Below, in pieces: positions 24,301 through 37,600 of a stretch of DNA of 64,000 nucleotides (positions within the stretch are counted from its first letter, which is position 1; each line of letters opens with the position of its first letter). A program made the translations under genes and the position numbers. The notes below the pieces were generated by a model. The model was not told the DNA's origin, made no database searches, and worked only from the letters and a program-made list of their open reading frames with translations. Origin of the DNA: Xiphophorus maculatus (Eukaryota > Chordata > Actinopteri > Cyprinodontiformes > Poeciliidae); NCBI RefSeq assembly GCF_002775205.1, contig NC_036451.1:19538351-19602350 (forward strand). The letters run 5' to 3'.

Positions 24301-25487
24301 AATTCTTCATGACTTTTTAGGATACAAAATAGGATTGTATGCTTTGTGCATCAAACTGTACCCACTTTGGGGATGTTTGGCACCCTCTTTTAAATTTGAT
24401 TATTAAAAGTAATTTTCTATTATATACTCAAAGTCATGCAACGAAGCATGTTGAATTGAAGTTATTTGAGTATTTTAGTTTGATTAGGGATCATGATCTG
24501 TTATATTTCAAGAATAAAATGGCCCAAGCATGGTAGAAAATATCCCTTCGGAGAACAAATAGATGTAGGGTCAGTATGGAACATCCCATGGAAGATGTTC
24601 TGTTTTACACCATTTCTTTCTTTTTTAAATCAACAAAACTAAAAACACATGAAATAACAAAGGGGCAAAATGGCCAGCACCAAACCCCTACTGTCAGATT
24701 TGTTTCCCCCATGACCTCTTAGATTCAACTCATTCCTCTTTTTAAACTGTGATTTGACTTATAAAGTAAGAAATACCAAATTCAACATAAAAATGGTTTA
24801 ATACAACGTTTCACCAATATATGAAGTAGTGCTTAACACAGTAAACTACTACAATATGCAATATGTACTGTAGGATTATTTTGCACCTTATGATGTTATG
24901 CAACATATTTTCACATTTTTTTATTTGTTGTTTTATTTAGTTTTTTATTTAATTTGAATTTTATGTCTTCAATTAGTTTACAGAAGTGACTATTATTGTT
25001 TCACATATTCTTAATCTGAAGGTTGTTCACATAATCTGTGATAAACCCTAAAACTGAATGATGTGTATGGTTTAAGATTTTGATATCTTCGAACCTGCTT
25101 GAAAATGAAAAGAGCAAAACCCCAGTGTCTTCACCTTTCACTCTGATTAAAAACAATTTTCTAATTGCTCATTTTCTTAATACCTCTCACATCTTTCGAT
25201 GCAGTTTTCACACACACACACACACAAATGTGGAAACTGTGAAGAAAAACACAATATTGTTTTCTTTTGTCGGACTGCACTGTATTATATTAACCTCATT
25301 AAAATATGCAGAAAATAACTTAAGAAGCAGATATTCTAACTCTAAAATGTTACAGAGCTCAGCAAATGTACATTTATGCAACATGAGGATGGATAAATAA
25401 AACAGAAAGATTGTTGTCACATCTAGATCAGTACTAATGTGAGGGGGCAGGTGAGCCAGGTAGCTGCCTGGACGAGTTCAGACATGC
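21316..25487. other. Gene-free stretch downstream of fgf22
   Basis: No gene was seen. The part at 21640-22080 is compositionally complex, free of simple repeats, and contains homeodomain-like words (gtaatagcaattcaataagc), so it could be regulatory. A short CA repeat lies at 25208-25226. The 3' UTR of fgf22 should begin just below 25488; AATAAA hexamers on the minus strand cluster near 24920-24955 and may mark its end. Confidence 0.4.
25208..25226. repeat. CA dinucleotide repeat
   Basis: This is a short run of about nine CA units in the presumed 3' UTR region of the minus-strand FGF gene. Confidence 0.9.
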
Positions 25488-25682
25488 CTAGGAGGGAAGC
25501 ATGGGCAGGAAGTGAGTGGACGGGTGCCTTCGCCGAGCCTTGTGACCTCGCCGTGGTTTCCCGCGTCCATTCAGCGAAACAAACATCTGCCTGCCGCCGT
25601 GCTTCCAGCGAAGCGAGGCGTACGTGTTGTAGCCGTTTTCCTCAATGCGTTCTTTGAACTTGCAGCTTGGGCTGTACGTCAC
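25488..25682 (-). CDS. fgf22: fgf22 exon 3 (C-terminal coding exon)
   Basis: The acceptor CTGCAG is followed by GTGACGTACAGC, encoding [17 protein letters not shown] and ending FLPMLPS and TAG. The spacing from GS at the end of exon 2 to the Cys matches FGF10 and FGF22 without a gap, which fixes the acceptor. Confidence 0.92.
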   Translation of the reverse strand: MTYSPSCKFKERIEENGYNTYASLRWKHGGRQMFVSLNGRGKPRRGHKARRRHPSTHFLPMLPS

Positions 25683-28600
25683 CTGCAGTCAGACAGAGGA
25701 AGACGATTAAGGATGTTAACAGAAAGGTCTGCATCTCAACGTTGACTGATTTTCCGGCTGCGCCATCAAAGGCCAGCTTCCAAGAAGTCCTTTAAAGGTC
25801 AAGGTCTGTTGTTGCACTGAGAGATTTTCCCGGTGTTTGCAGATGTTGCAAGGGATGTGTTTTCCTATTGCAGACATTCTTGATTATGTCAACTTTTAAA
25901 TTAAAAATAGTGAGAATTAAAAGGTCCTCAAGTAAATGTACCTCATTGGTGATAATAATCAATGAAAGAATTATTGTACAATCATTGGCCACTTCATCAG
26001 GTATAACTTGCTGGTGCGCAATCAAAACTTTTTGGACTTTTGATCGTCCTTACTTCTGTGTGGCATAAAGTTAACATAGATTCAGAAATAATTCTCAGAG
26101 ATTTTTTGCCTATCTTGACATAATGGTATCATTGTTGGTTGTATTTAATTTAGCTCTGGTGACCTTTGGGACTACTGAAGTATAGAAAACTGATTGTCAT
26201 GCTCAAGAAACCACAATCTGAGATCCATGGGCTGCAACAGTACTCAAATAGGCTATGCCTAAAAAATGCCTACTTGGTATGCCCATAGTGTGCCTACATT
26301 TTTGGACTAATTTTCCACCCAAAACAATCTTCAATAAACTTATTTTGCTCAGTTCATTGCTTTCACAGTAGGTAGCAATAGTTTGTGATCTAGTTTCTGA
26401 GTACTGACTGCTAAATTTTCCACTGGGAGGATTTTAAAAAACGAATCCTTTGCTAATCTTTTTTATTGGAAGGACGTTCTTTTGGTACAAAATCCAGACC
26501 ACATCCAATCCACTTGTATGTGGGCACTTCCTGCCTCTTATGACTGCAAGACATTCTGGTGTTATGTTCCAGATTGGAATCATGCTGCCAAAACAAGATC
26601 TTCACTGTGATGCCTGGTTAGTATGAACCTTCTTTGAATCTCTTGAAGTTTCTGAATCCCCAGTGTATTAAATGTATAAAGTTTTAGTGCAGTGTGTGTC
26701 CCTTTTCCGTATCAGTGCTTGTTGACTGATATTTCTTTTAAGATGTTAGTGCAGTAGACATCACACATTTCGTGTGTCTGATTTTAACAATGAAAGGTGA
26801 TTACGTTTGAAACCTTGCTATGCCAAACAACAATTGGCAACCACTTAAATCCCAGCCCAGCTGGCTCTTTGTCCCTGTCCAATGTTTTCTTTTCTTTTTT
26901 TTCTATCATCTATTTTGACAGTGTAACAAGCTGGTTGAGGATGCAGGTATTGTCAGTCTCGGAGCAGGTATAGAGGTGTGACACTTTGGCCTCTTTCTTG
27001 GCTTTCTTGTAAAATGCTTCCATGCAATTCATCTTGGGTACCTTTTCCACCCTCCCCAATGACTAGACCTGATGACTAGGAAGTCTTGACCTCCAAAAGC
27101 AATGTCGTAAGGCTGTATACGCACCGATCCAAAGAGTGTGCCTTTCTTGGACATTGCTAAGTACAGGCCGGTATTGACAGATTTGATGGCAACAACTCCC
27201 ACACTGACAGATCGGATTTCCATCAAGCCTGAAAAACAAAAGAAGGGACAAGAGTCTGGGTTAGAGGCATTAAGGCTTTCTATGTTCCACAATCAAAAGC
27301 CTCTCTGCCGTAGGACAGACAATAATGTACGTGGAAGATTCTTGATATGATGCAAGTTCTGTAGCAAATAGACACCTGCAGCATACCATAGTCTGAACCT
27401 GCACATTCCACGTGGTTTTGCTACATGCATCAATAAAAACCTCTTTCCTCAGGATGTGACACTTCATCCTGCTCCTGCAAGTGTTGTTTACTAAAGGAAA
27501 TAAAGCCTATGTGTCTCTGCTACTTAAGTGGGCTCTCCAACCCACTTAGAGATTTCAAACAAGTGCCACGTGGTCTGCTTCTTATCTGCATAAGAAAATA
27601 GCGGCCACAGCCACAATAGGAAGGTTTCTGTGGTTGCCTCCAAGCATCCTGAAAAGGAGTTTATTGAAGAAGATAGTGGTTGTTTGCCGGTTTACACCTT
27701 CAAAAGACACCTTGATGTGGTTGCCTATATGATCAATGTGAAACCTTTTTTGTTACTGTGAATCATGCAGGTACTTGCAGGAAAGCTAGACAGATATCTG
27801 TTGCATATTTGTGTATAGATTCTACACTTTATGTGTAGAATCTATACACAAAGTCAGTAGAACATAGTGTAAATGCTTAGATTTATTTTACAAATATAAA
27901 TCTAAAATATAAATTTATATTTTGCACAGATAAAGAAAAGAATATGTCAATGCATTCTACTCATAAGAGCAATATTAGCATTGATGCTAATTTTTGCCAG
28001 TCATATTGGATGGAGTGAGTCAAAGAACATCAATTTTAAAGGTTTTCTATGTCTATTGCATTGAATTTGGCTTTGTACCTGTACTTGATCTGTTTTGTTG
28101 GACAGTAAACTTTTGCTCCAATCATTTTCTTTTATTATTAGTATTATTAACTTGCTGGTTGCTGCTAAAGAAAAGCACCCATACAGCTTACCACTGACAC
28201 CACCATGTTTTGCTGCGGGAATTGTGTGCCCATGGCTATTTATTGTATTTTATTACACATAGGTTTACCATGTAGGTTGAAATGTTCAACTTTGGTTTGA
28301 TCTTTTTAGCAGAGAGGCCTCTTCCACATGTTCACTGTGTCCCCTGTGTGGGCTATGGGAAACTATAGATTTACTTTTTTATAGGTCTCTTTCAACAATT
28401 GTTTTCTTTTTGCACACTTTAGCATGAACCCAAGATTTTATGAGTGGACGGCTAAGTTTTGTCCTGTTGACAGATTCTTATGATAATAATATTACCTTGC
28501 ATTATCTTTTTCTCTCTGGTCAGGGCACTGTCTTGCACAGCAATTCTAATGATACCCCACATGCTACTGACAGCATTTAGGTTTACATTAGCATTTGGCT

Positions 28601-31600
28601 AATTTTAGCTTATACACTAATTTTAACATACTGAATGGTGCAAGTTCAGGTTTGTCAACATGCTTGGTACTCTTCACGTGCTATTGATTACATTGCAGCT
28701 TTCTTTAGCATTGATGCTAATTTTTAGCATCAGGACGCTGGGTTCAAACCGGCAGGCACACTTTGGCAGGCCCCGGTTAAATTTCTTCAGGGATTATTTT
28801 GTTTTAGTTTTCTCCTCTTACCACAGCAATCACTTATTAATAATCCCAAAATAAACATTAATGATCATAAAATAAACCATACTACTGCCACAGACTGAAT
28901 GTTCTGCTCTTTGTGTGGGAAATATTTTAGTTTTTTTTGTGGCATTGTTGTCAGTTGCTATGGCAGCGAGTCTGCGCGTAGCTGCTCTGATACAGAGAGC
29001 GAGAAAAACGTGGTTTTGAGTTGCACTTTAACGGTTTTTCCCTGTGCTGTAGAGCTCAGCATGAAATGAATCATGCCTACATGTCCAAGTTTGATTGAGT
29101 CAACGGAATTATTCTACGGCGGCAGCGCCGCTATGGATGACATGTAAAATAATTGTCTTTTTGCCCTCCAGCGTTGTCCTCATGCGCAAAATTTCTTTAA
29201 ATAAACAATAACATTCAGGGGTCTATATTTGTAAATATGATTATGATTAAGTCAGTGCCTCATCAGGTATGAACCTCACCGCACGTCACTGATATGTATT
29301 TACCACTATCATCGTATTAATTACAAACCTTTCTCATCTTCCAGTTCTCAACATCCCTAGTTATCATCATGCCTATAATGTGAAATCATCTGCGTCAGCC
29401 ATCCACACAAACGTACAAAGACTAAAAAGATGAAGAAGAGCAAGGCAAGTACACTCAAGCTCTCTTCTTCCCTGACAGGAACATGTAAACAATGCCTTGT
29501 CTCAACTCGGGCACAGCTGCAGGAAGGTGTGAATGTCTTGGTTTCGTTCATCCAGGTATCTCCCCAGCTGCACCCTTATGGTGCCTCTGATCCTCAGAGG
29601 AAATATTAATGCTTTAAAGTGTGTGGTTTCTTTTTTTTTTTTCTTTCTTTTACAAGCTGTGTTTACAAATACCGGGTGTGCTCTGTGGTGGCACCTGAAG
29701 CGTGCAAGCGACTCATAAGCAATAAGCCAAGGCTCGGTTGATAATTTAGGGTCCTGCAAGGGTTTACGGGGTATTAGTGAAGGCCAGTGAAAACCGCTGG
29801 TGCCTGAAAGTGGTGCCAGCAGTAATTGCCACCATTTGGTGTTTGAAGCTACAGCATGGGACCCAATTTGTCACATCAGAGACGTTTCTAGAATTTTTGT
29901 GTAAATTGTCAAATCTGCTTATTGTAATGTGTCTTTTGGGGGTTTTAAACATAGTGTAGAAAAACACTTAAGTTCATTTAAAAAGCATGACATAGCAGGT
30001 GCAAAATAATTTAGATTTTTGAGGTTCTTTTTATGTGATCAATATTAAATTACTATGCTAGCTATGGTTCTTTTTCAAAAATACATTTTATTCATCCCTG
30101 TTGCTTCCTGCTAAGCTAGATGAGAAAAAGATCTGAAGAAGCAAGAGGGAATTTCCCTCTCACTTAAAGGAATCACTTAGGCCCTTGACGCTTGACCACA
30201 CATCTATAAACACCAGGGAGATCCACATAACTCACAGGCCACCATTTGAAAAGTCACACCATTGTGTTCAGAGTGAGTTATTCTAAGCTATTAAAGAGTT
30301 TTCCAAACCGTTGAGTTTCAAATATCACTTCAGTCTGGATTTAACACAAACAAAAGGTGCCAGTTTGATAACAAACATGCAAAAATGCAGCACATACTTT
30401 GCACATACTTTGATCTTAAATTATTTTTAAATCAAGCCAGATATTTAGTGACTGCATACAATGTTTGATTTATGCCTGGATAATTTTGGTCAATGTGATC
30501 TTTATGCAGTACAATTTAACAGGAAAAAATCAGATGGAATAAAAGAAAAAGTGCATCTATCTGATTGTAAGTGTGCTCAGCCGTAAGGTGTAAAGGACAC
30601 ACCTCCCTTCCCAAAGAAAGTGTGTCCCAAAGAAGACTGAATGCAGAAAATAATGTAAAAGTTGCTTTTTCACAGTATTACTTTAATGGCTTTAAACCAG
30701 AGCAATCAAACTTCATATTTTTTACAGATTCCCATCTAACAGAGTTATAGATTTCATAGCTGATATACAAAATCAAACATATACTAAATGTGGAAAAAGT
30801 TCCGAAATGATTTATCTTGGTCTCAATTTAATGCTCACTAAATCCATCAATTTTTACAAAGGTGTATATCCATTGTAGTATATGCTCATGACTAAACAGC
30901 TGGGACATTGATTATAATCTAATTAAATCATGCTCGTATTTCAAAAACTATTACAATTTCTTAAGCTACTAAATAATTCAATAGTTTTGAACAAATATCA
31001 CTTTAAGGAAGACAAACAATGAGAACAAAATAACTCTTTTCACCATTGGATCCGTGGGTCACCACTTTGCCTCGTTCTGCAGAGCAAGTATCAACTGATG
31101 GCCCCATTGAGCAAAAGAAAAAAGGCACTTTTGGCTCCCCGCTTGCAATTGGCAAGATCTCTTAACCTTTGACATGTTTTGGCTGGGACTGTCAATAAGC
31201 TCAAGCTGCCATTACAAGCAAATCCTGCACTATACGTGTCTAGTCAACTGTGGACTTGCCATTTATTTCTCCTCTAAGAGATTTTTAAAGCAGAAAAAGT
31301 CTTTTACCCAGACTCTCTTTTACTCTTTCTTCTTTTTCTGTCGCCCGTATTTTGGACGCTAGCCCATCGTCAGATCATTGAAGCCTTTTCTGACCTCGGA
31401 AGAAAAAAAAAAAAAGACAGAAAGGAACGAAAGAGACACTCTCCCTGGGTTCCCTTTTGTCAGAACCACAGTACGGAGGTGGGGGAGGAGGGAGAAGGAC
31501 CGGAGGGAGTACAGAGTGAAGGTGCTGGCTGGATGATGGTGGGTTTGGCGGTGGGGGAAGGAGCCTCCAAAAACCGCCCCCCTATCAAGTCTTTGTTGCT

Positions 31601-34600
31601 CACCTGTGAGGTGAAAAGCTGGACAAGATCTAATTAATGAACAAGTGTTCTAAATGAAGGACACCACGGCGGAGCAAAATGCCTCAGTCGATCTAGAAGG
31701 AAGCTGAAATGTTTCAGCTCTTTCGTCCCTGTTGTCTTCCTTGCAAATTTTCCGAGCTCTTTAATTTTTCGTACTGCCCCTTGAGCAGCCCTCTGCCCAT
31801 GGCTTCTTTCTCGACCAGAGCAAAGGCCTGGGAATTTTGGGAATCCCGCTGTGTTCCTGCTCTTGATTAACATAACTTTTCAATTATTTCACAGTTTGCT
31901 TGCTTTTTAAACGAAGAGGGGCTTGTTGTGTTTTTTTTTTCTTTCTTTATTCTCTTCTGCCCTTCTTTTCAAAAAATAAGCTTTTCATGTTGGGTTAGGG
32001 CTGCCAGGCCTAATGACTGTGACCAACATCTTTGATCTGCCACGACCCCCTTGAAGGGTCTGGTAGTGGGCAAAAAGGGCTGCCTATGTATCAGCGTGGA
32101 CAAAGGATGCATCACTCACTATGGCTTTAAACACCTTGAGAGATTACCATGAGAAACAGCACCCCATGAAGGCCTTCATAGTGTAATGATAGGAACACTT
32201 GCATGTAACCTTTAATGTAAAATAATGCCACAATTTAGAACTCCTGGCAAAAGACATTTACATACATTCATAACCTAAACATAATCCAGATAGTCAGAAT
32301 TGTATGAATTATTTTTTCAGGTTTATAACCTTCGATTATTGGATGTTGCCTCCAAATGCCAGCTAAATTTACGAAAGCTCTTCTGATCAGCTGCAACTTG
32401 TAGGTCTGGTAAGTTGCCAAAAGGCTAGAGCAACCTTTTCAATTTAACTACAGTCTGTTTGTGCAAAAACAGCAATGATTGTGTGTTTCTGCTTCTTTTC
32501 CACGTCAAGTTGAGAATTATCCAGGCGAACACGCAATCAACATATTAAGCTGATCAGCGTAATTTGACTAAACTGTGGAAATTGGCCAAATTAGTTTACT
32601 AATGTGTGTTGTTTGGTGGTGAAAGCACTTAAAAAATGATAATTTGTGGACTTGTAAATATTATGTGCAGATTTGATGCTAAATCCAGTGGATGCAACAA
32701 TCCCAGTTTGAGCTGAAATCAATTAAAACATCAATCTTATTCCTTTTCAAACTTCTGATCAATGGCTTCACGTGACCTTTTACACTGAGCAATGTCCTGT
32801 TAGATATTAATTTGAGGTTAACAATTTGATGTGATCCATTTTCCCCTATTGCCATATGTCCTTTATTTTATTTTATTTTTTCATTTACCAGTGGGTGTAA
32901 TAAAGTGAACTTGACCAGGATCAAATTTTGATTGTATTTATTTAAATAGAGTTTGTATATTGATGCTTAATCTAATTGGATGGGTTTGTTTTGTGAATTA
33001 CCTGGAGATGACACAAGCGCTTGATAAACTGAATTGAAATGAACTGAAATGGACGCTACACACTCATTTAATAAGGTCTAAAATCTCACTGCTACTGTAT
33101 TGGGGTAGACACCAACTTTCACACCTTGACAACAAATCAGTGATTATAGTTGACAGATTGTTGGTAATAAGTGAATCAATAGATGCCTCGCTGTCACTGT
33201 ACTTGTTTGGATATCTCAGTGCACGCACAGGAAGCACGATATCATCAATGCTTAGTCTAAAAGAGGCAAACGGACACACAATAGCTTCTCTCTTTATCTC
33301 TATTTCCCCATATCCAAACACTTGTGTTTCACTGACAAATGAAGGAGAGTCTTGTCAGGAGGTTATGATAACCGGATATGATCACTGTATCTTGGGATAC
33401 TGATGCTGTAAGGATATCGGTGCAATATTTGCTGACATAAACCTCAATATGACCTCTGGCTAATACTAGCTTCTTTGATGAAATAAGATCATATATCGCA
33501 CTTCCTTTCAATGACATTTAAAACCAGATATTTCTTTACATTTTGGCAAGGTAAATTAATCTAAGTTTCAGCAGATGAACAACAGCAACCATTTTCCAAA
33601 CATCTGGAAGCTCTTTGTGTTTCTGAAAGGATCACAAACTTCCCTGAGACTAAAGGGTAAATTATTACCTCCCGCATCTGTCACGTGGGCATGGCTGTAA
33701 AGGTCCACAAGGCATGAAATGATGATCATCTTCCCACATCTGTGTCAGTCTGCCTTGCAACTTTTACAAGCCTGTTAATTGTACACTTGCAGCATCCGTG
33801 CCAACAAACGTGTGAATGTAAACGTGTCTGGCAAGCGAGTCTGCATAAAGAATATCTGGAATGTGTATTCGAAAGGAAAAATAAGGCTAATGTTCTTGTC
33901 TGTCTATTTTATATAGCCATCTTTCTTGCAACACCCACAATCATCTTGTATCTTTAATCTCCTGCATGGCGATGCTCTAGTAAAATACAACTCATTTTCC
34001 TCAGAAAAAAATATACATGCTCTTGGATGAGAAATACCAGATGTATTTGAAAAATATGATCAAAGTTTTAGTCTGGTTTCCAAAAATTTGTACGTTTGTT
34101 AAGTTAAACTTTTCTGATCAATTTTCACCTCTTGCACACTTTCAAATGTATTGTTGAAGAAAAATGGACTTGATACAGCAGAGATCACTAAGGTGACTGC
34201 ATTTGGTTTGACTGCAAAAATGGAAGGTATGAAAAATTATGTTTCTAAATAATTCATGCCCATTATCATTTAAAGACCTCTACAACAGACAATTTTACAA
34301 TTTCTCTGTTTATGTTTTGTTTTAAGTTTCTGTCATCACAAAATCTTAAATATATGTTGTTTTTAATAAAGTACAAAAAAAGTGTTCTTCATTTGCAAAT
34401 GAACATTAGTGTAATCTGTATTGATTGCCTTAATATGGATATATCTGAATTTGCGTAAGACATTCTGCTGATCACAATTTGCATTAAATGGGACTGTTAG
34501 CATAATTATTAGGCTAAAATTGTCCATTGAATGGTGATAATTTGTACATTTGTTAATTCTTTCAAATGGTAACTTATTTTATATTTTTAGAAATAATTTT

Positions 34601-37600
34601 GTGTTTTTTGTTTTCATATGCATTGATGTAAGCAGCATGTGTGTGCGTCCCCTCCGACGCCGACCTTCCTCTTTGTTTCTGGGGCACTGTATCTGTCTTT
34701 CTCCATGCTATTTGGACTCCCATCTGTCAGCATGTCGTCCACTGTCCATCTGTCCTTGATGTGTTTTAGTCTCTTTTTCAGTTTAGTTATTTCCTGGTTG
34801 GGTCATAACCCCAATCCGACCCCTTCCCCACCTCCCCCCTCGTCCACCTGGAAATGTATTGTACCTTACAACTCTCACAGGACCAGCGTGATTTATTCAT
34901 CCCTTAGCAGCGGTGAGATATTTCTACTTTGTGCAAAGGGTTGGGCACTTTGGAAACACCTGACTTCCAAACTGAAAGAGAAATCACATTAAGATAGTCT
35001 GCTCTTACTTTTTATGAAGTTATAGACAATTGTATGCATGGGAGGGAAGAACAGTAGGACAATCTTTATCCAGTGGATGTTAGTAAAAGGAGGTACATCC
35101 AGACCAGCATCCAAAACCTTTTCCTCCTGCGATCTAATTCTGTCCCACACATCACCTGTGACTCTAGGAGTCTGAACAATGTTTCCTTTAACTGCTTTTG
35201 CTCTGAAATTCAGGACTGTTCCAAAATTATTTAGCAAGAAAGAGTGTGCGCTTTGATCATATCTAATCAAATAAAACTAAAGTAAATAAGCAACCAGATT
35301 ACGTTTGCACCACTTTGGGCTTCAGTCATTCTTTCCTGCATACTTGATATTTCGCAGACATAAATATGCTGTCACTTTTTGAATCTGCCTGTACGCTTGG
35401 CTTTATGGGTACAATATAATGGCCACCAACCTGCAGAAGTGGGACACTTGAGGAGCGGTTTGCGACTGAATGCAATCCCCTGCATGTGGCCCACCCTTTT
35501 AGTAAAATAAGGAAGAACGATGGATGGAAAGAACAGGAAGACAGAGAAAAGACTGGTGGAAGACTGACCCTCCCTGTCCAAGTATCGCTTGCGCTTCCCA
35601 CATTCCTTTAAATCCCTGAAGAAATGACAGCAAAGATGAGCCTGAAAGGAATTTGTGTCTCTTGTCCTGCTTTTTTAGCTAAAGGACTACCATTACTATA
35701 ATTATTAACAGTAAGTCACTTTTAATTCCTTTCCTAGTTGAAACTTTGCAACATTGGGATATTGACATATTTTATTGTTGGTGGAGCACATCACATTGAT
35801 CAGTAACATACAGAAACATGGAGAATCAGTAAACCATTTCCAATGCAGATTAGTGCATGTCTTTAGTTCACGTTTCCTGTTGTATTGAGCCATGAGGAAA
35901 GGTGTAAAGAGGAGATGACATCTAGTCTACACGCCAGGAAAACGTTTTTTTGAGTCTGTGAACAACTCAGCAGTGATCTGCTGAAAGCTGACTCCCAGAC
36001 TCCCTCCTGCAGCAGCCAAGGCTGCGAGGGGTGACATTCTCTCACATCCAGAGGCTGGTCCCCAGCCCACTCCCCAACCCCCCACTATTTCTCACGTGGT
36101 GCTACCGGGAGAAGCACTCCAGGGATTAGCCTAGCCAGGTCTTTCAAAGGCCATTAGAGCAAATTACAGGTATCCACTTACCAGTGCGCTGGGACAGACC
36201 AGGTGAGGGGCGCAGAGGCCAGGCTAGAGCCCAGGGGTCAGCTTGGGACAAAAAGACGAGGCCACCCTGGGCCCCACTCTATCGGAGTGTCTCCCTGGCT
36301 CCACAAACTGGTAGGCCAGCATCTATGAATGGCTCACTTGATGGGACCTCAGAGACATTGTCTCGCAACCGTAACTTTAGCCTTTTTTTTCTTAACACCC
36401 TCCCACCCCCGCACCTCGCTCTCCCAATGCTGAGTTTCTTGTCTTTCAATCAATGTGGGCATCCGCACAAAGCGACTATAAAATTTGAGCGAAGTCACAA
36501 GCTGCAGGCCAACAGAGCATGCCAACTTGCACCTGTGGTTCTAAAGTACTTCATCATTGTGTTGCCGTCTGTGATGGGTTTAAACCAAATTGGAAGCAAA
36601 TGAACCATTTCCACTTGAAATTTAAATCTAAACTGTAATGACAACCACACAATCATTAATGTGTGGTCTGTCAAAGTCTCACTGTGCTGCAAGCATAAAG
36701 AGGCTGATGCTGCTGATAAGTTGCGTGGATGGCCAAGGGGAGTTCCGCATCCTGCCATTTTCTATAAACTACACACACACACACACCCACACACTGCTCT
36801 TACCCAGTTGTGTCAACCGCACTCACGCAACCACATGCATGCACATGCCTCACCCTAACCCAAACGGTGGATGACAATCTGGCGGAGGGTGCTGCGGAAG
36901 TGTTTCATTAGTCAATTACCGCTGGTAGATAAAGCCTGCGTTCCCACAGTCCTCAAGTCCGGGGGGTCAAATGTGACCAATTACCCCCCATCCCCTCACA
37001 GGACAGATTAGTCTGTCTGATTTATCCCCAGACAGGCTGACCCGTGTACTCTAAAATCACCCTCCACATCTGGATACCTCTGTGCGGTCCTGTGAGAGTG
37101 GGTGAACTGCTTTTCCTGGCAAATGTGCTACCATGAGGGGTAGTGAGTATAAACCATTAAGAGAATCTCACTTTGAAAAACAAAGATCCCAGACATCTCT
37201 CTGCACTACCACACAGCTAGACCGCATAATTGTTAAGATACCTTGTCTGTCTTTGACGGCATGCACTGCATAGTTGGTACATTGCTAAAACAAAAGCCTC
37301 CGTGGTCACGATGAGTAGTGATTGTAGGTTAGTGAACATCAATCAGTTCATTAGGGACCTCCAGGATGTTGAATCAGACCCCCCACTCATCAAACCCCAA
37401 ATTTACAAGCCCAATGGGGTCAAGCCAGCCAGAAAATGAAACATAAGAGGATAACTTCAGGAAGTGGGTACCCAGCAGGGCTGAGGGTTGCTGTAGTAAG
37501 CTTTGGGATAGCAAGGTGAAAAAGGTTAATGAAGTCATTTGTCTGAATTCCACGAGCTCATCTGTGTCCTACCTGGTTCTAAGAGGGGCACAGTCATAGT

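Noticed and set aside
28715..28790. GGTTCAAACC word resembling a tRNA B box
   Set aside because: No matching A box or cloverleaf could be built around it.
33064..33520. Adjacent minus-strand open frames of 62 and 85 residues that looked like a broken coding gene
   Set aside because: No motif of a known transposase, reverse transcriptase or host protein could be recognised; left unannotated.
36184..36603. 139-residue open frame on the plus strand
   Set aside because: Composition follows a locally GC-rich stretch; no family features or splice context.
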